Source: Aequorivita capsosiphonis DSM 23843 (GTDB lineage: Bacteria; Bacteroidota; Bacteroidia; Flavobacteriales; Flavobacteriaceae). Taken from it: a DNA stretch of 64,000 nt. The stretch is taken from NCBI RefSeq assembly GCF_000429125.1, contig NZ_KE386850.1, positions 145,940 to 209,939 of the forward strand. Reading direction: 5' to 3'. Position numbers and translations under genes: made by a program. The notes under the pieces are model-generated. The model worked only from the letters and a program-made list of their open reading frames with translations. It did not search any database and was not told the DNA's origin. This document shows, one piece after another, positions 22,973 through 32,710 of the stretch; position 1 is the first letter of the stretch; each line of letters starts with the position of its first letter.

Positions 22973-24403
22973 TTAATATCCTGAATTTTGCTGAATATTA
23001 GGATTAACGTCTATTATACTTTGATCAATTGGTAACTGGAGTTTATTACTTCCGGCAGATAGTGTTTGTACATCAGACGGTACGCCTGAGCCATCTCTTA
23101 AGTCTCCAAATCCATCACGTTGTACTCCCAAGCCCCAGCGTTTAAGGTCTATAAATCGTTGTCCTTCAAAAGCAAACTCTAGACGTCTTTCTAGCTTAAT
23201 AGCATCGAATAAAGCTTGGCCTGTTTCACCTCCTGTAAATGTAGTGTATCTTCTGCTTCTTACCACATCCAGGGCAGTTCTTGCTGCACTTTCATTTCCT
23301 AAACGGTAATAAGCTTCAGCTTTATTCAAATAAGCCTCAGCAGCACGAAGAACTTTAAGATCAACCAAACCATCATAAGATCCGTCTCTACCAAACCATT
23401 TTACAATCGCATTATAATTATTTCCACCTTTTTTCCCATCCGCGATATAGGCTTCTTTTCTAATGTCGTTATCAGAAAACTTAGTAAAAAAGTTATAATC
23501 TACAACATATTCTGGAGTTAAGTTTGTAAGAGATCCCTGGCTATATGCTACGCCTACTCCTATTCCTAATGTACCTACCTCGTTAGGTATGTAAAATAAT
23601 AATCCGTCTTGGTTTGCATCTTTCCATACACCAACTACATTATCTATTGCAGCGGGCATTTTAGTTACCTTATTTGCCGCAGCAACTGCAAGATCATTTT
23701 TACCCATATATAAGTAAACTCTTGAAAGTAATAAGGCAACACCTTCTTTGTTAAGGCGACCTACAGGATTGGTTTCATTTATACCTGCTAGTGCTTCTGT
23801 TAAATCAGTTACAATTTTTTCATAAGTTGCTCCAACAGTTTCTCTTGCAGGAAGCGCGTTAGCATCTGCTTCCGTTACGTAGGCTATTCCTAAACTAGAA
23901 TTTGCATCTCCGGATTGTGTAGGAAGTTTAGCGAAGAAAATCACTGAATTAAGATGAGCAAATGCTCTTAGCGCTTTTGCTTCTGCCATGATATTCTCTT
24001 TATTATCTCCCTCAAACGCAACGATATTCTCTAAGATAAGGTTAGCGCGATTGGCTATTCGGTATGTTTGTACATACGTATTGGCTAGAGGGCCATTTGC
24101 TGCAACATAGCGCCAATTGTGTAAAGTGCTACGTGTACCTCGACCATCTTGCGCAATAGTTACGTTATCTGCCAATACGTCTCCAGCATCTATCATACCA
24201 CCGCCATCGCTTCCGCCATACATAGAGCCACTTGTGAATCCAGCATAGGCTCCTCTGATAGCATTTTCATAATCTGCTGCGGACACATACGCATTTTCAT
24301 TACCAAACTGATCAAATGGTATTTGATCTAGTTCATCCTCACACGCAGTAAACCCTATGAGAATAAATGCTACTACTGATATTTTTAAAATTATTTTTTT
24401 CAT
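22973..24403 (-). CDS. RagB/SusD family nutrient-uptake lipoprotein
   Basis: SusD-like proteins are helical surface lipoproteins that form the lid of the SusC transporter and bind its substrate. The 476-aa product has the lipobox FTAC (Cys near 21) followed by EDELDQ, TPR-like helices (ENAIRGAYAGF, AKALRAFAHLNSVIFFAKLP) and the C-terminal SusD signature region AEAYLNKAEAYYRLGNE, VRSRR, AIKLERRLEFAFEGQRFIDLKRWG and the typical ending QLPIDQSIIDVNPNIQQNSGY. It lies 20 bp downstream of susC. Substrate is unknown; the absence of glycoside hydrolases or peptidases nearby gives no hint. Confidence 0.95.
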   Translation of the reverse strand: MKKIILKISVVAFILIGFTACEDELDQIPFDQFGNENAYVSAADYENAIRGAYAGFTSGSMYGGSDGGGMIDAGDVLADNVTIAQDGRGTRSTLHNWRYVAANGPLANTYVQTYRIANRANLILENIVAFEGDNKENIMAEAKALRAFAHLNSVIFFAKLPTQSGDANSSLGIAYVTEADANALPARETVGATYEKIVTDLTEALAGINETNPVGRLNKEGVALLLSRVYLYMGKNDLAVAAANKVTKMPAAIDNVVGVWKDANQDGLLFYIPNEVGTLGIGVGVAYSQGSLTNLTPEYVVDYNFFTKFSDNDIRKEAYIADGKKGGNNYNAIVKWFGRDGSYDGLVDLKVLRAAEAYLNKAEAYYRLGNESAARTALDVVRSRRYTTFTGGETGQALFDAIKLERRLEFAFEGQRFIDLKRWGLGVQRDGFGDLRDGSGVPSDVQTLSAGSNKLQLPIDQSIIDVNPNIQQNSGY

Positions 24404-24423
24404 TTTCTGTCTTTTTTATTCAA

Positions 24424-27400
24424 TTAGAAACTTACGTCAATACCCATTTGGTAAGACTTTGTGTTTGGATAACTATATAAAGTGGTTTCTCCCGGAGCAA
24501 CAGTATCTGCGAAAGATATTGATTCACCTGATGAAATTCCGACTTCAGGATCACCCCAAAATTTTGTAAATGTTAACAAGTTTTGACCTTGTGCATAAAT
24601 TCTAAGTGACGTAATAGGGGTTTTTTCTAAATATTTCTTTGGAAAAGAGTAAGATAAAGTAACGTTTCGCAATCTTATATAATCTCCTTTTTCTAACCAT
24701 CTGTCAGAACCATAGTAATAATCTCTATCTGAAACAGCATATTTTGGGCTAGGTTTTACATCTGTGTCTCCAGGTTGTTGCCAATAATTAAATGCGTCAA
24801 CACTTTGATTAAAGCCTATATCGCCTCCATCATAGTTAGAGCGTGCTCGAACGATGTTATTTACCCAGTTTCCAGCTTTGAAGACAAAATCAGTGCGAAG
24901 TCCAAAGCCTTTATAAGTTATATTAGAAAAGAATCCACCTTCAATATCTGCAATAGTAGATTTTCCTTGGAATACTCTATTTTCAATATCTTGAGGAAGT
25001 TCATCGCCAAAATATTTATTACCATCTCCACCATAAAATTGACCTCTTCCAGTTACTGGATCTACGCCTGCGTAGCGAACAAGAAAATGTTCGTTAATTT
25101 TTCTACCTTCTTCCCATCGAATATTTGTGTTTTCAACATCAATAGGTTTTCCCTCAGGTAAACTAAGAATTTTATGGTCTAGGAAGAGAACATTTCCTCC
25201 AAGCGTCCAGCTAAAATCTGGGGTTCTAAAAACCTCTCCTTGTAAAGATACCTCTAACCCTTTATTTTCTATATCACCAATGTTTTTCGTTATGGTTCCA
25301 GCACCCGTCTCATATGCTGTTCTTACTGGAAACAGTAAATCAGTAGTTTTTCTGATGAAATAATCACTCACAAAACGCAATCTATTGTTAAATGCATTAA
25401 ATTCAACTCCAACGTTAGTAGTAGTAGTAGTTTCCCAACTTAAATCTGGATTTGCAATTTGATCTGGAATAGTACTAGATCCACCAGGGTATGAGTCAAA
25501 AGTTACTGTTCCTTGTGCTTCGTATCTAGAAAGACCAGAACGGTTACCTACAGAACCATAAGATCCTCTAAATTTAAGATCGTCTATGAAATCAACATCA
25601 AAGAAAGATTCGTTAGCGACATTCCAAGCAACACTTCCACTATAAAAATTACCCCATTGTACATCAGCTCCAAAGTTTGATGAACCGTCGCGACGAACAG
25701 AACCGGATACGTAATAACGTTCTTTATAGTTGTAGTCTGCAAACAATCCATAAGAAACTAAAGTTAATCGGTTTCTATTACTTCTAGCCTCTCGTTTAAG
25801 CGCTCCATTTGTTTGGGTGCTTAACAAAGGCGATGGAAATTGAGTAGATTCTGCCAAGATGCGGTTAAACTCATTCATGTTGTACTCATAAAGACCAAGA
25901 ACGTTTAAATTGTGACCATCAGAAGATAAATTGTAGTTTAATCTATTGCTTAATGTTAAATCTAAACGGTGATCTTGGAAATCTCTTTTCAGACCACCTT
26001 CAATACCAGCAGCTACTCCAGCAAGATACGATCCTGGTTTAACGTAATATTCTGTTCGGCGTGCAAGCCAGTTTACCGCTGTTTGGAATTCATAACTCCA
26101 GTTTTTACTTAACTGAACTTGGGCATTAATGCTAGCTAATGTCGTGTTATATATATCTAATTGAGGTTCGTCTTCAAGTGCTTGTCTAATAGGATAGTCG
26201 GAGGCTCCGGAAGTATCATAAACAGGATCTCCGTTTTCATCCAAAACTGGATTTCCGAATTCGTCTAGTACAAATTCTGTGTCGTATGGACTTGTTTGAT
26301 AGACAGCAAAGAACGGGTTTTGATCGTTGAATCTATCTCTAGGTTCATCACTAGTTGCTCTTGAATAACCAACGTTAACACCAAGCTTTAACCATTCTTT
26401 GGCATCAAAATTAACATTTAATCGAGAGCCTAATCGCTCAAAACCATCAATTTTATCAATAATACCAGTGTTACGATCGTTCGATACGGAAAAGTAATAA
26501 TCCACTTTTTCAGCACCTCCAGCGAATGAAATGCTGTTATTCTGCTGGATTCCATCCTTTAAAATAAGCTTTTCCCAATCTGTTTGGTTGTCTAAATAAA
26601 ATTGTCTTTCAGGAGATCCAGGTGCAGTTGCTACGCCAGGAAGCGTTGCTGCGGTAGATACTCCTAATGCATACATTTCTGCTTCAAATTGCATTTTTTG
26701 CCCCGCATCCATTAATGTATAGTTTTGATCAACTCTTGAAACTACACCATAACGTGAGCTATAACGAATGCTTGCATCTTTATTTCTAGTACCGCTCTTG
26801 GTTGTAATTACAACAACACCGTTTGATCCACGTGAACCGTACTTTGCAGTTGTAGCAGCATCTTTTAAAATTGAAATGTTTTCTATGTCTTCATTGGGTA
26901 TTGTTGCCAAATCTACTTCACGAATGGGTGCGCCATCTACAATATATAGAGGGGATGAACCACCAGCAGTTAAAGATCCAGTACCGCGAATACGAACAAA
27001 AGCACCTTGTCCAGGCTTACCATTGGCTGCAGTTACCTGCACCCCGGCTGCTTTTCCTTGAAGCATATTGTCTATGCTCGTGGTTGGTGCCATTTGTGAC
27101 AGTTCAGAAGCAGAGATTGAAACTACTGCCGATGTCTGTATCGATTGATTTCTTGTAGAATAACCAGTAACAACAACCTCGTCCAATGAAGAACCAGGAT
27201 TTAGAGTTACATTGATTGAATTTTGGTTACCTACTTTAACTTCCTTGGTGTCAAAACCTACATAACTATAGGTAAGCGTTTGTCCCACATTTGCGGAAAT
27301 GGAGTATATTCCATCAAAATCCGACTGTGTTCCAGAGCTTGTACCCTTAATTATAACGTTTGCACCAGGCAATGGTAGACCTGATTCGTCTGTCACCGTA

Positions 27401-27486
27401 CCTGTAATAGTCTTCTGCTGTGCGAAGGTAAGTTGCACAACTAACGCTAGTAGTAGCGTCAAAATTCCACTAAACTTTGTTCTCAT
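24424..27486 (-). CDS. SusC/RagA family TonB-linked outer-membrane transporter
   Basis: The 1020-aa protein has a signal peptide (LTLLLALVVQLTFAQ), a carboxypeptidase-D-like beta-sandwich domain (TVTDESGLPLPGANVIIKG, about 25-110), a TonB-box region (LDEVVVTGYSTRNQ near 115), the plug with GKAAGVQVTAANGKPGQGAFVRIRG and LYIVDGAPI, and a 22-strand barrel ending in YQMGIDVSF. It imports a substrate captured by SusD with TonB energy. An acidic loop near residue 405 (DEFGNP, DENGDP) resembles a Ca-binding motif. No sigma/anti-sigma pair is encoded next to it. The leader carries a strong inverted repeat (27505-27588). Confidence 0.95.
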   Translation of the reverse strand: MRTKFSGILTLLLALVVQLTFAQQKTITGTVTDESGLPLPGANVIIKGTSSGTQSDFDGIYSISANVGQTLTYSYVGFDTKEVKVGNQNSINVTLNPGSSLDEVVVTGYSTRNQSIQTSAVVSISASELSQMAPTTSIDNMLQGKAAGVQVTAANGKPGQGAFVRIRGTGSLTAGGSSPLYIVDGAPIREVDLATIPNEDIENISILKDAATTAKYGSRGSNGVVVITTKSGTRNKDASIRYSSRYGVVSRVDQNYTLMDAGQKMQFEAEMYALGVSTAATLPGVATAPGSPERQFYLDNQTDWEKLILKDGIQQNNSISFAGGAEKVDYYFSVSNDRNTGIIDKIDGFERLGSRLNVNFDAKEWLKLGVNVGYSRATSDEPRDRFNDQNPFFAVYQTSPYDTEFVLDEFGNPVLDENGDPVYDTSGASDYPIRQALEDEPQLDIYNTTLASINAQVQLSKNWSYEFQTAVNWLARRTEYYVKPGSYLAGVAAGIEGGLKRDFQDHRLDLTLSNRLNYNLSSDGHNLNVLGLYEYNMNEFNRILAESTQFPSPLLSTQTNGALKREARSNRNRLTLVSYGLFADYNYKERYYVSGSVRRDGSSNFGADVQWGNFYSGSVAWNVANESFFDVDFIDDLKFRGSYGSVGNRSGLSRYEAQGTVTFDSYPGGSSTIPDQIANPDLSWETTTTTNVGVEFNAFNNRLRFVSDYFIRKTTDLLFPVRTAYETGAGTITKNIGDIENKGLEVSLQGEVFRTPDFSWTLGGNVLFLDHKILSLPEGKPIDVENTNIRWEEGRKINEHFLVRYAGVDPVTGRGQFYGGDGNKYFGDELPQDIENRVFQGKSTIADIEGGFFSNITYKGFGLRTDFVFKAGNWVNNIVRARSNYDGGDIGFNQSVDAFNYWQQPGDTDVKPSPKYAVSDRDYYYGSDRWLEKGDYIRLRNVTLSYSFPKKYLEKTPITSLRIYAQGQNLLTFTKFWGDPEVGISSGESISFADTVAPGETTLYSYPNTKSYQMGIDVSF

Positions 27487-27504
27487 TTTTATAATTTATT
27501 TGAA

Positions 27505-27588
27505 TTAGCCAGTCGCAAAAATCCTAATAAAAAGTTAATTACACAAGTATTTGCTCCCAATTTTTAGGATTAGTTTGTGACTAGCCAA
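27505..27588 (-). promoter_or_regulatory. Inverted repeat in the susC leader
   Basis: On the minus strand a TTGGCTAGTCACAAA...AATCCTAA arm (27588-27564) is complementary to a second arm (27527-27505) whose reverse complement reads TTAGCCAGTCGCAAA...AATCCTAA, with two G-U pairs, one mismatch and a 2-nt bulge. The stem is about 22 bp with a 36-nt loop and ends 18 bp before the susC ATG. It may be a 5' UTR structure controlling translation or a regulator site. Confidence 0.55.
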
Positions 27589-27607
27589 GCTTTCGTGTAA
27601 AGATATC

Positions 27608-29317
27608 TTAAAATTTTGAAGAGAGACTGATGTGGATTTTCGTGTTCGAAAAATTGAATTTTTGATTTTCAGTATTTCCATTGGCAATATTAAACTTGAA
27701 CAATCCAGCTTTGGTTCTTAGGCCTAGACCAATACCGAAGCTGTAGAGGTTTGTCTTTAATGACAGGGTTTTATTTTCAAAATAAGCTGCATCTATAATG
27801 CTGTGGATATAAACGCCATCATTAAACTGATATCGATATTCAGTATTTATTGTTGAAAAGAAGGAGGCGTCAATGCTGTTTTCATTGAAACCGCGGATGC
27901 TATTTATCCCTCCAAAGCGGAATAGTTCATTTACCAGATAGCTATCGCTAATTAAAATACTGGTCTGATTCTGTACAAAAATTGAATTTCGATAATTTAG
28001 ATTGAAGATGTTATTGGCTATAGCTTCTAGGCGTATTTGATCGTCAGTGTTCCCTTCTTTTTCTCGTGAACCTACGCCGCCGTTAAAGGATAAAAAGGTT
28101 TTTATTGGGAAATTCTTTCGGTTTTGCGGTTTAAAGTAACTCGTTCCCGCAATCAGGAATTTCGATTTAAAGTCTACGATAGGTGTTCCTGCAATAACCT
28201 CGTCAAGTAGGTTGCTGGAATTGTTGTTTCTGTATCCTAAATAGGCTGTTGATCTTGGGTTAATTTGATAGGTGGCTCGCAACTCTTGTTCGGAGGTGAC
28301 GAAGGAGCTATCTCTTTTAAAAATTTTAAGCTCACCACTTAATCCGAAAGGTGTTTGGAAGAGATACGGCAAGCTTGCCTTAACCCTAAAATTTACTTGT
28401 TCTTCGCCATCGGCTTTGTAATTAAGCAATAATTGCTCTCCGTAATTTAAATTGTTGTTGAGCTCAAGATTTAAATAGCCATTAAATTTTAATTTCTGCG
28501 TTTCTTCGTCGGTTGCGAAACCGAGAATTCCATCAAAAAGATTGTTGTTTTGCTTTTCGAGATAGAAATACACGATAGTGGAGTCTTTTCTGAAAAGTGC
28601 CTCGGGTGGTTTAATGGACGAAACAAAGCCTAGGCTGTTTAGGTTTTCATTTTGCCTGACGAGCTTCTCTTTATTAAAAACGTTTTTCGTTCGGACCCCC
28701 GCATAATATTTTAAAAACGAGCTTGGAAATTTTTCATAACCTTTTATAACAATCGAATCTACGGTTCTTTTATTTCCATTGTCAACAAGTAGCGAAGCTG
28801 TCAAATTGTTGTGGCTGTCTTTTTCGAACTCGTCAAGTTTTAAACGGGCAAAGGCATTTCCTTTTTGGTTGCGAAATGCAATGAGCTTTTTTAGTGAAAT
28901 TGGAATGGTTTCAAAAGGAAGGATAAAATAGCTTGCGGTAATTTCTGAAGAGACGCGCTGCAATTCCTTTTTGCTAAAATCTTCTTCGGAATAATAAATC
29001 TTTATGGTCTGGTATTTTTTTCCTAGGAAGAAATCTGCCACATAGCTACTGTCATTTTCTTTTTTGATCTGCCGCAGCTCGCTTTCTATAAACCCCATGC
29101 GCTGTAGCTTTAAATTAACGGTATCTGTTGATTTTTTAAGAGTGGCTAAATCGGTAAAGGAAGTTTGCATTTGTAGCGAATCTTTCAGTGCCTGTGATAT
29201 TTGCTGTTCGGTTTTCAAAGATAACGTGAGTTCCTGCGCATTTATTCCGAAGAAAAAGCAAGTGTATATATTAAGGAGTAGAAAAAAGTATTTAGTGTTT
29301 TTCAAATTGGTGTTCAC
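27608..29317 (-). CDS. BamA/TamA (Omp85) family outer-membrane protein
   Basis: The 569-aa protein has a hydrophobic N-terminal signal (YFFLLLNIYTCFFFGINA, then QELTL), POTRA-like modules (LKRLQRMGF-type motif KLQRMGFIESELRQI; DSIVIKGYEKFPSSFLKYY; NENLNSLGFVSSI) and a C-terminal 16-strand-type barrel with LFRFGGINSIRGFNENSI, the RGF-containing Omp85 motif, and the final ISLSSKF ending in Phe. Omp85 proteins insert or export outer-membrane proteins. It is smaller than BamA (about 800 aa) and probably a TamA-like or lineage-specific member. The start is GTG. The upstream region is repeat-rich and shared with the divergent rpsL promoter. Confidence 0.85.
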   Translation of the reverse strand: MNTNLKNTKYFFLLLNIYTCFFFGINAQELTLSLKTEQQISQALKDSLQMQTSFTDLATLKKSTDTVNLKLQRMGFIESELRQIKKENDSSYVADFFLGKKYQTIKIYYSEEDFSKKELQRVSSEITASYFILPFETIPISLKKLIAFRNQKGNAFARLKLDEFEKDSHNNLTASLLVDNGNKRTVDSIVIKGYEKFPSSFLKYYAGVRTKNVFNKEKLVRQNENLNSLGFVSSIKPPEALFRKDSTIVYFYLEKQNNNLFDGILGFATDEETQKLKFNGYLNLELNNNLNYGEQLLLNYKADGEEQVNFRVKASLPYLFQTPFGLSGELKIFKRDSSFVTSEQELRATYQINPRSTAYLGYRNNNSSNLLDEVIAGTPIVDFKSKFLIAGTSYFKPQNRKNFPIKTFLSFNGGVGSREKEGNTDDQIRLEAIANNIFNLNYRNSIFVQNQTSILISDSYLVNELFRFGGINSIRGFNENSIDASFFSTINTEYRYQFNDGVYIHSIIDAAYFENKTLSLKTNLYSFGIGLGLRTKAGLFKFNIANGNTENQKFNFSNTKIHISLSSKF

Positions 29318-29320
29318 TCT

Positions 29321-29441
29321 TCAGTTGTCGGTTGTCAGTTCTCAGTTGTCGGTTTGTCGGTTGTCGGTTTGTCAGACGAATCGGTCATCTGTCATCCGTC
29401 ACCCAGCTCGCAGCATCCGTCATCCAACTTCCGTCATCCAT
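29321..29441. repeat. Two tandem short-repeat arrays before the Omp85 gene
   Basis: Plus-strand units GTTGTCGGT/GTTGTCAGT recur about five times at 29324-29373, followed by units around CATCCGTCA at 29385-29441 (three clear copies). On the minus strand they would lie in the 5' UTR of the Omp85 gene if transcription starts below the TAGTTTTG -7-like box at 29455-29462. The 304-bp gap 29318-29621 holds nothing else except the rpsL promoter and leader. Confidence 0.65.
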
Positions 29442-29534
29442 CCCTTTCCTTCTCCAAAACTAACGTTTCAACTTGCGATTTCATATTTAAAATAAAAAAA
29501 TATTGAAAGTATGCTGAAAATTAATTCAGTATGG

Positions 29535-29566
29535 TTTGATTAGTGAGAAAAAAAATTCTACATTTG
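29535..29566 (+). promoter_or_regulatory. Promoter of the ribosomal-protein cluster (rpsL)
   Basis: A TTTG -33 element (29535-29538) and a perfect -7 box TACATTTG (29559-29566) stand 20 bp apart, the Bacteroidota sigma-70 type arrangement. Transcription would start near 29573 and give a leader of about 50 nt containing CCCCTAAAAATAGGGG (29570-29585), a small hairpin. Confidence 0.8.
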
Positions 29567-29621
29567 CATCCCCTAAAAATAGGGGTGTTTTATTTTTAAA
29601 CAGTAATAATACATATTTTAT

Positions 29622-29996
29622 ATGCCAACAATTTCACAATTAGTACGTAAAGGAAGGACCAAAATAACCAAGAAGAGTAAATCGGTTGCTTTGGATTCGT
29701 GCCCACAGCGTCGTGGTGTTTGTACGCGTGTATATACTACTACGCCTAAAAAACCTAACTCAGCTATGCGAAAAGTAGCAAGGGTAAGGCTTACAAATGG
29801 TAAGGAAGTAAACGCATACATCCCAGGCGAAGGTCACAATCTCCAAGAGCACTCGATAGTATTGGTTAGAGGTGGAAGGGTAAAGGATTTGCCAGGAGTT
29901 AGGTATCACATTGTTCGTGGAGCTTTAGACACCGCTGGTGTTGCAGGCCGCACACAACGTAGATCTAAGTACGGAGCAAAACGCCCTAAAAAGTAG
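29622..29996 (+). CDS. rpsL: 30S ribosomal protein S12
   Basis: S12 lies at the decoding centre of the 30S subunit and helps monitor codon-anticodon pairing. The 124-aa protein is full length and carries the [21 protein letters not shown] stretch with the lysine that is mutated in streptomycin resistance elsewhere (TPKKPNSA), and the second decoding loop [10 protein letters not shown]. Lys is present at the first site (PKKPNS) and at KDLPGVRY, so the sequence is of the streptomycin-sensitive type. It is the first gene of the str cluster and follows a clear promoter. Confidence 0.98.
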   Translation: MPTISQLVRKGRTKITKKSKSVALDSCPQRRGVCTRVYTTTPKKPNSAMRKVARVRLTNGKEVNAYIPGEGHNLQEHSIVLVRGGRVKDLPGVRYHIVRGALDTAGVAGRTQRRSKYGAKRPKK

Positions 29997-30016
29997 GATC
30001 GCGATAGATTGCGATC
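29997..30016 (+). promoter_or_regulatory. Hairpin in the rpsL-rpsG spacer
   Basis: GATCGC and GCGATC, extended by a G-U and an A-U pair, make an 8-bp stem with loop TAGA, starting at the rpsL stop. The 93-bp spacer is long for this cluster. No T-run follows, so it is more likely an S7-type regulatory, processing or stability element than a terminator. Confidence 0.45.
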
Positions 30017-30089
30017 AGGAAAAATGAAAACGGGTTAACTGTTAAGTGTTTATTTTAATCATTGACAAGTAACCATAACAAAACAACAA

Positions 30090-30566
30090 ATGAGAAAAAA
30101 ACAGGCCAAAAAAAGACCGCTGCTTCCAGATCCAAGGTTTAACGACCAGTTGGTTACGCGTTTCGTAAACAACATGATGTGGGACGGAAAAAAGAGTGTG
30201 GCTTTCAAAGTTTTCTATGATGCTATTGACATTGTAGATGAAAAGAAACAAGACGAAGAAAAAACTGCGTTAGAGCTTTGGAAAGATGCACTTTCTAATG
30301 TTATGCCTCACGTAGAGGTGCGTAGCCGTAGAGTTGGTGGGGCAACCTTCCAAATACCTATGCAAATACGCCCAGACCGTAAAATTGCAACCGCAATGAA
30401 GTGGTTAATTACATATTCAAGAAAAAGAAACGAGAAATCCATGGCTGCAAAATTAGCTGGTGAGATTCTTGCTGCTGCAAAGGAGGAAGGTGCTGCCGTT
30501 AAAAAGCGTATGGATACTCATAAAATGGCAGAAGCTAACAAAGCATTCTCACATTTCAGATTCTAA
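30090..30566 (+). CDS. rpsG: 30S ribosomal protein S7
   Basis: S7 nucleates folding of the 3' major domain of 16S rRNA (30S head). The 158-aa protein starts [19 protein letters not shown], contains [19 protein letters not shown] and ends [15 protein letters not shown]. The length is that of the short, E. coli-like form. In E. coli S7 represses its own operon through the rpsL-rpsG spacer; here that spacer is 93 bp and holds a hairpin. fusA starts 3 bp after the stop. Confidence 0.98.
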   Translation: MRKKQAKKRPLLPDPRFNDQLVTRFVNNMMWDGKKSVAFKVFYDAIDIVDEKKQDEEKTALELWKDALSNVMPHVEVRSRRVGGATFQIPMQIRPDRKIATAMKWLITYSRKRNEKSMAAKLAGEILAAAKEEGAAVKKRMDTHKMAEANKAFSHFRF

Positions 30567-30569
30567 ACA

Positions 30570-32699
30570 ATGGGAAGAGATTTAAGTTACACAAGAAACA
30601 TCGGGATTGCCGCGCATATTGACGCCGGTAAAACCACTACAACAGAACGTATACTTTTTTATACTGGCGTAAACCATAAGTTGGGCGAGACCCATGAAGG
30701 TTCTGCCACTATGGACTGGATGGAACAAGAGCAGGAGCGTGGTATTACGATTACTTCCGCTGCAACTACTTGTAAATGGAAATTTCCAATGGAAAATGCC
30801 CAGCCATTACCAGAAACAAAAGAATATCACTTTAACATTATTGACACTCCCGGCCACGTGGATTTTACCGTAGAGGTAAACCGATCGCTGCGTGTTCTTG
30901 ATGGTTTAGTGTTTTTATTTAGTGCAGTTGATGGTGTTGAACCACAATCTGAAACTAACTGGAGGCTTGCGGATAACTATAAAGTACCTCGTATTGGTTT
31001 TGTAAATAAAATGGACCGTAATGGATCTAACTTTTTGATGGTTTGTCAACAAGTAAAAGATATGTTGGGTTCCAATGCAGTGCCAATCGTTTTGCCATTA
31101 GGTGAAGAGGCAGATTTTAGAGGGATAGTTGACCTTGTGAAGAATCGTGCAATTGTATGGCATGATGATACATTTGGAGCTACTTTTGATGTGGTGCCAA
31201 TCCCTGAAGAAATGAAAGAGGAAGTTCGCATGTACCGTGGTAAACTTATTGAAGAAGTTGCTGCCTATGATGAAAACCTTCTTGAAAAATATATGGAAGA
31301 TGAAGATTCTATTACAGAAGATGAGGTGCATGCTGCGCTTCGTGCCGCAGTAATGGATATGAGCATTATTCCAATGATTTGTGGTTCATCTTTTAAAAAT
31401 AAAGGTGTTCAGTTTTTGATTGACGGTGTTTGCCGTTACCTTCCTTCTCCAATGGATAAAGAAGGTATTAGAGGAATTAATCCTGATACTGAAAAGGAAG
31501 AATTACGTAAGCCAAGTACAGAGGAGCCGTTTGCTGCTCTGGCGTTTAAAATTGCTACCGATCCTTTTGTTGGTCGTCTAGCTTTCTTCCGTACCTATTC
31601 TGGTCATTTGGACGCAGGTTCTTATGTTCTTAACAACCGTACTGGTAATAAGGAACGTATTTCTAGAATCTACCAAATGCACGCTAACAAGCAAAATGCA
31701 ATTGACTTTATTGAAGCAGGAGATATTGGAGCTGCCGTAGGTTTTAAAGATATTAAAACTGGGGACACCTTAACTGCAGAAAAACATCCTATAGTTTTGG
31801 AAAGCATGGACTTCCCTGATCCAGTAATTGGAGTTGCGGTTGAGCCAAAGACTAAAGCTGATGTTGATAAATTAGGTATGGCTTTGTCAAAGCTTGCCGA
31901 AGAAGATCCAACATTCCAAGTGCGTACAGACGAAGCTTCTGGGCAAACAATTATTTCTGGAATGGGTGAACTTCACTTAGATGTTCTTATTGACCGTTTG
32001 CGTCGGGAATTTAGAGTTGAAGTAAACCAAGGACAACCACAGGTTGAGTATAAGGAAGCTGTTACAAAAGTTGCTGATCACAGAGAGGTTTATAAGAAAC
32101 AATCTGGTGGTCGTGGTAAATTTGCTGACATCGTATTTACATTGGAGCCAGCTGAGGAAGGTAAAATTGGTTTGGAATTCGTGAACTCTGTAAAAGGTGG
32201 AAACGTACCAAAAGAATTTATTCCTTCTGTTGAAAAAGGTTTCAAACAAGCAATGACCAATGGGCCTCTTGCAGGTTTTGAGGTTGATAGTATGAAGGTT
32301 ACTTTAAAAGATGGATCTTTCCACCCAGTGGATTCAGATGCACTGTCTTTTGAATTAGCTGCTAAAATCGGCTTTAGGGAAGTTGCTAAAAAAGCTGGAG
32401 CTGTAATTCTTGAGCCTATTATGAAACTTGAGGCACTTACGCCTGAGGAGAATATGGGTGATATAGTTGGTGACCTTAACCGTCGTCGTGGTACTATTAC
32501 TAGTATGAGCGATCGTGCAGGAGCAAAAGTTATAAAGGCTGAAGTGCCGCTTTCAGAATTGTTCGGATATGTAACCACATTGAGAACTTTATCTTCTGGT
32601 CGTGCTACTTCAACTATGGAATTTTCACATTATGCCCAAACTCCTTCAAATATTTCCGAAGAAGTAATCGCAGCAGCAAAAGGAACCGCTAACGTTTAA
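30570..32699 (+). CDS. fusA: Translation elongation factor G
   Basis: EF-G is the GTPase that drives ribosomal translocation. The 709-aa protein has G1 [13 protein letters not shown] (about 16-28), switch [13 protein letters not shown]3 DTPGHVDF, G4 NKMDR and domains II-V, with [13 protein letters not shown] and the C-terminal [20 protein letters not shown]. It includes the G'-type insert usual in bacteria. It belongs to the str cluster (rpsL-rpsG-fusA-rpsJ; tufA is not here), 3 bp after rpsG and 11 bp before rpsJ. Confidence 0.98.
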   Translation: MGRDLSYTRNIGIAAHIDAGKTTTTERILFYTGVNHKLGETHEGSATMDWMEQEQERGITITSAATTCKWKFPMENAQPLPETKEYHFNIIDTPGHVDFTVEVNRSLRVLDGLVFLFSAVDGVEPQSETNWRLADNYKVPRIGFVNKMDRNGSNFLMVCQQVKDMLGSNAVPIVLPLGEEADFRGIVDLVKNRAIVWHDDTFGATFDVVPIPEEMKEEVRMYRGKLIEEVAAYDENLLEKYMEDEDSITEDEVHAALRAAVMDMSIIPMICGSSFKNKGVQFLIDGVCRYLPSPMDKEGIRGINPDTEKEELRKPSTEEPFAALAFKIATDPFVGRLAFFRTYSGHLDAGSYVLNNRTGNKERISRIYQMHANKQNAIDFIEAGDIGAAVGFKDIKTGDTLTAEKHPIVLESMDFPDPVIGVAVEPKTKADVDKLGMALSKLAEEDPTFQVRTDEASGQTIISGMGELHLDVLIDRLRREFRVEVNQGQPQVEYKEAVTKVADHREVYKKQSGGRGKFADIVFTLEPAEEGKIGLEFVNSVKGGNVPKEFIPSVEKGFKQAMTNGPLAGFEVDSMKVTLKDGSFHPVDSDALSFELAAKIGFREVAKKAGAVILEPIMKLEALTPEENMGDIVGDLNRRRGTITSMSDRAGAKVIKAEVPLSELFGYVTTLRTLSSGRATSTMEFSHYAQTPSNISEEVIAAAKGTANV

Positions 32700-32710
32700 T
32701 AATTTCAGCA

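Noticed and set aside
29321-29441. CRISPR array
   Set aside because: Repeat units are 9-12 bp and contiguous, without unique spacers of constant length; no cas genes.
29064-29495. 143-aa plus-strand frame overlapping the Omp85 gene
   Set aside because: Its second half is a translation of the short tandem repeats and its first half is antisense to the Omp85 gene; no protein features.
32090-32578. 162-aa open frame on the minus strand inside fusA
   Set aside because: Antisense to a certain, highly conserved gene; no start context, no recognisable motif, composition follows the fusA codons.
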